Part shown: positions 5,610-6,598 of the stretch, piece after piece
Numbering within the stretch: position 1 is the stretch's first letter
Layout of the letters: every line of letters starts with the position of its first letter
NCBI GenBank assembly: GCA_900314345.1
Contig: OMUX01000385.1
Span: forward strand, 1 to 6,598
Length of the DNA stretch: 6,598 bases
Origin: an uncultured Erysipelotrichaceae bacterium
GTDB lineage: Bacteria > Bacillota_I > Bacilli_A > Erysipelotrichales > Erysipelotrichaceae
Direction: 5' to 3'
The notes under the pieces: generated by a model
What the model saw: only the letters and a program-made list of their open reading frames with translations
Databases searched by the model: none
What the model was told of the DNA's origin: nothing
Translations under genes and position numbers: made by a program

Positions 5610-5638
5610 TTGTCAGTTTGTAAAAACATGGTTATGAT
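5610..5638 (+). promoter_or_regulatory. Predicted promoter of nrdD
   Basis: TTGTCA (5610-5615) and TATGAT (5633-5638) are separated by exactly 17 bases; each matches the sigma-A consensus at five of six positions. The expected start near 5645 leaves a leader of about 59 bases. A direct repeat GTTATG (5631-5636 and 5641-5646, 10 bases apart) overlaps the -10 and could be a regulator site. Confidence 0.7.
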
Positions 5639-5656
5639 TCGTTATGCAAATAAAAA

Positions 5657-5672
5657 AGTTGCACCCGCAACT
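5657..5672 (+). other. Short hairpin in the nrdD leader
   Basis: AGTTGC (5657-5662) and GCAACT (5667-5672) pair perfectly around the loop ACCC. It lies in the predicted leader just after an A-rich run. No U tract follows, so it is not an intrinsic terminator on the plus strand. It could protect the 5' end of the mRNA; this is inference. Confidence 0.35.
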
Positions 5673-5703
5673 AATTTATAGAAACAGAGAAAGGGAACAG
5701 GTC

Positions 5704-6598
5704 ATGAACGTCATTAAGAGAAGCGGTGAAGAAGTTACATTTGATGCGGAGAAGATCCGCAGTGCCATAGAGAAGGCCAACGATGCTACACAGCCCGACA
5801 AGCGCATCGGCCAGGAAGAGATCAACAGGATTACCGAAGGGGTCGTGAAGGAATGCAGCAGCGTCAAGCGTTCCGTCGCCGTGGAAGAGATCCAGGATCT
5901 TGTTGAGAACGGCCTGATGTCCGACAAGGCATTCACGGTAGCTCATAACTACATCACATACCGCTATGAGCGTGCCCTGGTCCGCAAGGCCAACACAACG
6001 GATGAGAAGATCATGTCGCTGCTTGGAAGAACCAATGAGGAAGCAAAGCAGGAAAATGCAAACAAGAACCCGACGGTCAACTCAACACAGAGAGACTATA
6101 TGGCAGGCGAGGTCTCCAAGGACATCACCAGAAGATTCCTACTTCCGCAGGACATCCTGGATGCCCATGAGCAGGGCATCATCCATTTCCATGATGCTGA
6201 CTACTTTGCCCAGCCGATGTACAACTGCTGCCTGGTGAACCTCGAGGACATGCTGCAGAACGGCACGGTCATTTCCGGAACGAAGATTGAAAAACCGCAT
6301 TCTTTCGCTACAGCCTGCAACATTGCCACGCAGATCATTGCCCAGGTTGCCTCCAACCAGTATGGCGGACAGACGATCACCCTGTCTCATCTGGCACCGT
6401 TTGTCGAGGTATCCAGACAGAAGCTCAGAAAGGCGGTTGCTGAAGAGTTTGCCCAGGCTGGCATTGATGTGGACAATGAGCACATCAACAAGGTTGCTGA
6501 GGAACGCGTACGCAAGGAGATCAAGACCGGCGTACAGACCATCCAGTATCAGATCATCACCCTGATGACAACCAATGGCCAGGCTCCGTTTGTGACAG
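5704..6598 (+). CDS. nrdD: Anaerobic ribonucleoside-triphosphate reductase, class III (partial, 3' end outside window)
   Basis: The first 298 codons are present, perhaps 40 percent of the usual length of about 700. Residues 1-90 are an ATP-cone (MNVIKRSGEEVTFDAEKIRSA, ending in YITYRYERAL), the allosteric nucleotide sensor. The catalytic barrel then begins: IIHFHDADYF, then MYNCCLVNLEDML with Cys175 at the position of the E. coli catalytic Cys175, then AQVASNQYGGQTITLSHLAPF and TNGQAPFVT, all characteristic of NrdD. The enzyme reduces ribonucleoside triphosphates to deoxynucleotides in the cytoplasm using a glycyl radical near its C-terminus, installed by the NrdG activase; both lie beyond the edge if present. 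ATG 5704 has AAAGGG eight bases before it. The glycyl radical is oxygen-sensitive, which supports an anaerobic lifestyle. Confidence 0.97.
   Translation, partial: MNVIKRSGEEVTFDAEKIRSAIEKANDATQPDKRIGQEEINRITEGVVKECSSVKRSVAVEEIQDLVENGLMSDKAFTVAHNYITYRYERALVRKANTTDEKIMSLLGRTNEEAKQENANKNPTVNSTQRDYMAGEVSKDITRRFLLPQDILDAHEQGIIHFHDADYFAQPMYNCCLVNLEDMLQNGTVISGTKIEKPHSFATACNIATQIIAQVASNQYGGQTITLSHLAPFVEVSRQKLRKAVAEEFAQAGIDVDNEHINKVAEERVRKEIKTGVQTIQYQIITLMTTNGQAPFVT

Noticed and set aside
5640..5703. NrdR boxes upstream of nrdD
   Set aside because: AACTAATTTATAG resembles one box but is a base too long in its core, and no second box lies at the expected 15-16 base gap.
5645..5703. A riboswitch in the nrdD leader
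   Set aside because: The predicted leader is only about 59 bases with one 6-pair hairpin, too small for known riboswitch folds.

Overview
The window reads as an anaerobic, probably host-associated member of the Firmicutes, most like the Erysipelotrichia. This placement rests on the flavour of the proteins (a secreted coiled-coil/CHAP wall hydrolase, a split ThrE exporter, an oxygen-sensitive class III ribonucleotide reductase), on tight gene packing and on roughly balanced base composition. It is a judgement from reading, not from a search.

Layout. Positions 1-1959 hold a minus-strand pair: a MerR-family regulator (start about 1959) followed by a secreted PcsB-like coiled-coil protein with a CHAP domain, which runs off the left edge. 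Positions 1960-2236 are a gap that contains what looks like the 3' end of a magnesium transporter gene (mgtE) on the plus strand, cut off where the regulator begins, then a small repeat region. Positions 2237-2989 (+) encode a membrane protein with a zinc ribbon, one membrane helix and a PDZ domain but no protease domain. It converges on a minus-strand operon (5426 to 3033) across a shared hairpin terminator. In order of transcription that operon encodes a lipoprotein with a GH43-like beta-propeller, then the two halves of a ThrE/YjjP-YjjB type exporter, all with overlapping ends. Positions 5427-5703 are a divergent control region. From 5704 to the right edge (+) runs nrdD, the anaerobic ribonucleoside-triphosphate reductase, incomplete at the edge.

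How the genes relate. nrdD is housekeeping for anaerobic DNA synthesis. The lipoprotein/ThrE operon suggests a surface carbohydrate-binding or carbohydrate-cleaving protein made together with a small-molecule exporter, but the substrates cannot be read from the sequence. The regulator and wall hydrolase are adjacent and overlapping, so they may form one unit.

The most unusual signal is that three minus-strand genes (regulator, wall hydrolase, lipoprotein) each have a good -10 box ending only 4-7 bases before the preferred ATG, with no Shine-Dalgarno sequence suitably placed for that ATG. This suggests leaderless mRNAs. Other genes in the same window have ordinary Shine-Dalgarno sequences. The second notable point is the mgtE remnant. 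I see no clear undescribed defence or mobile system, and no tRNA, rRNA, CRISPR array or insertion sequence.
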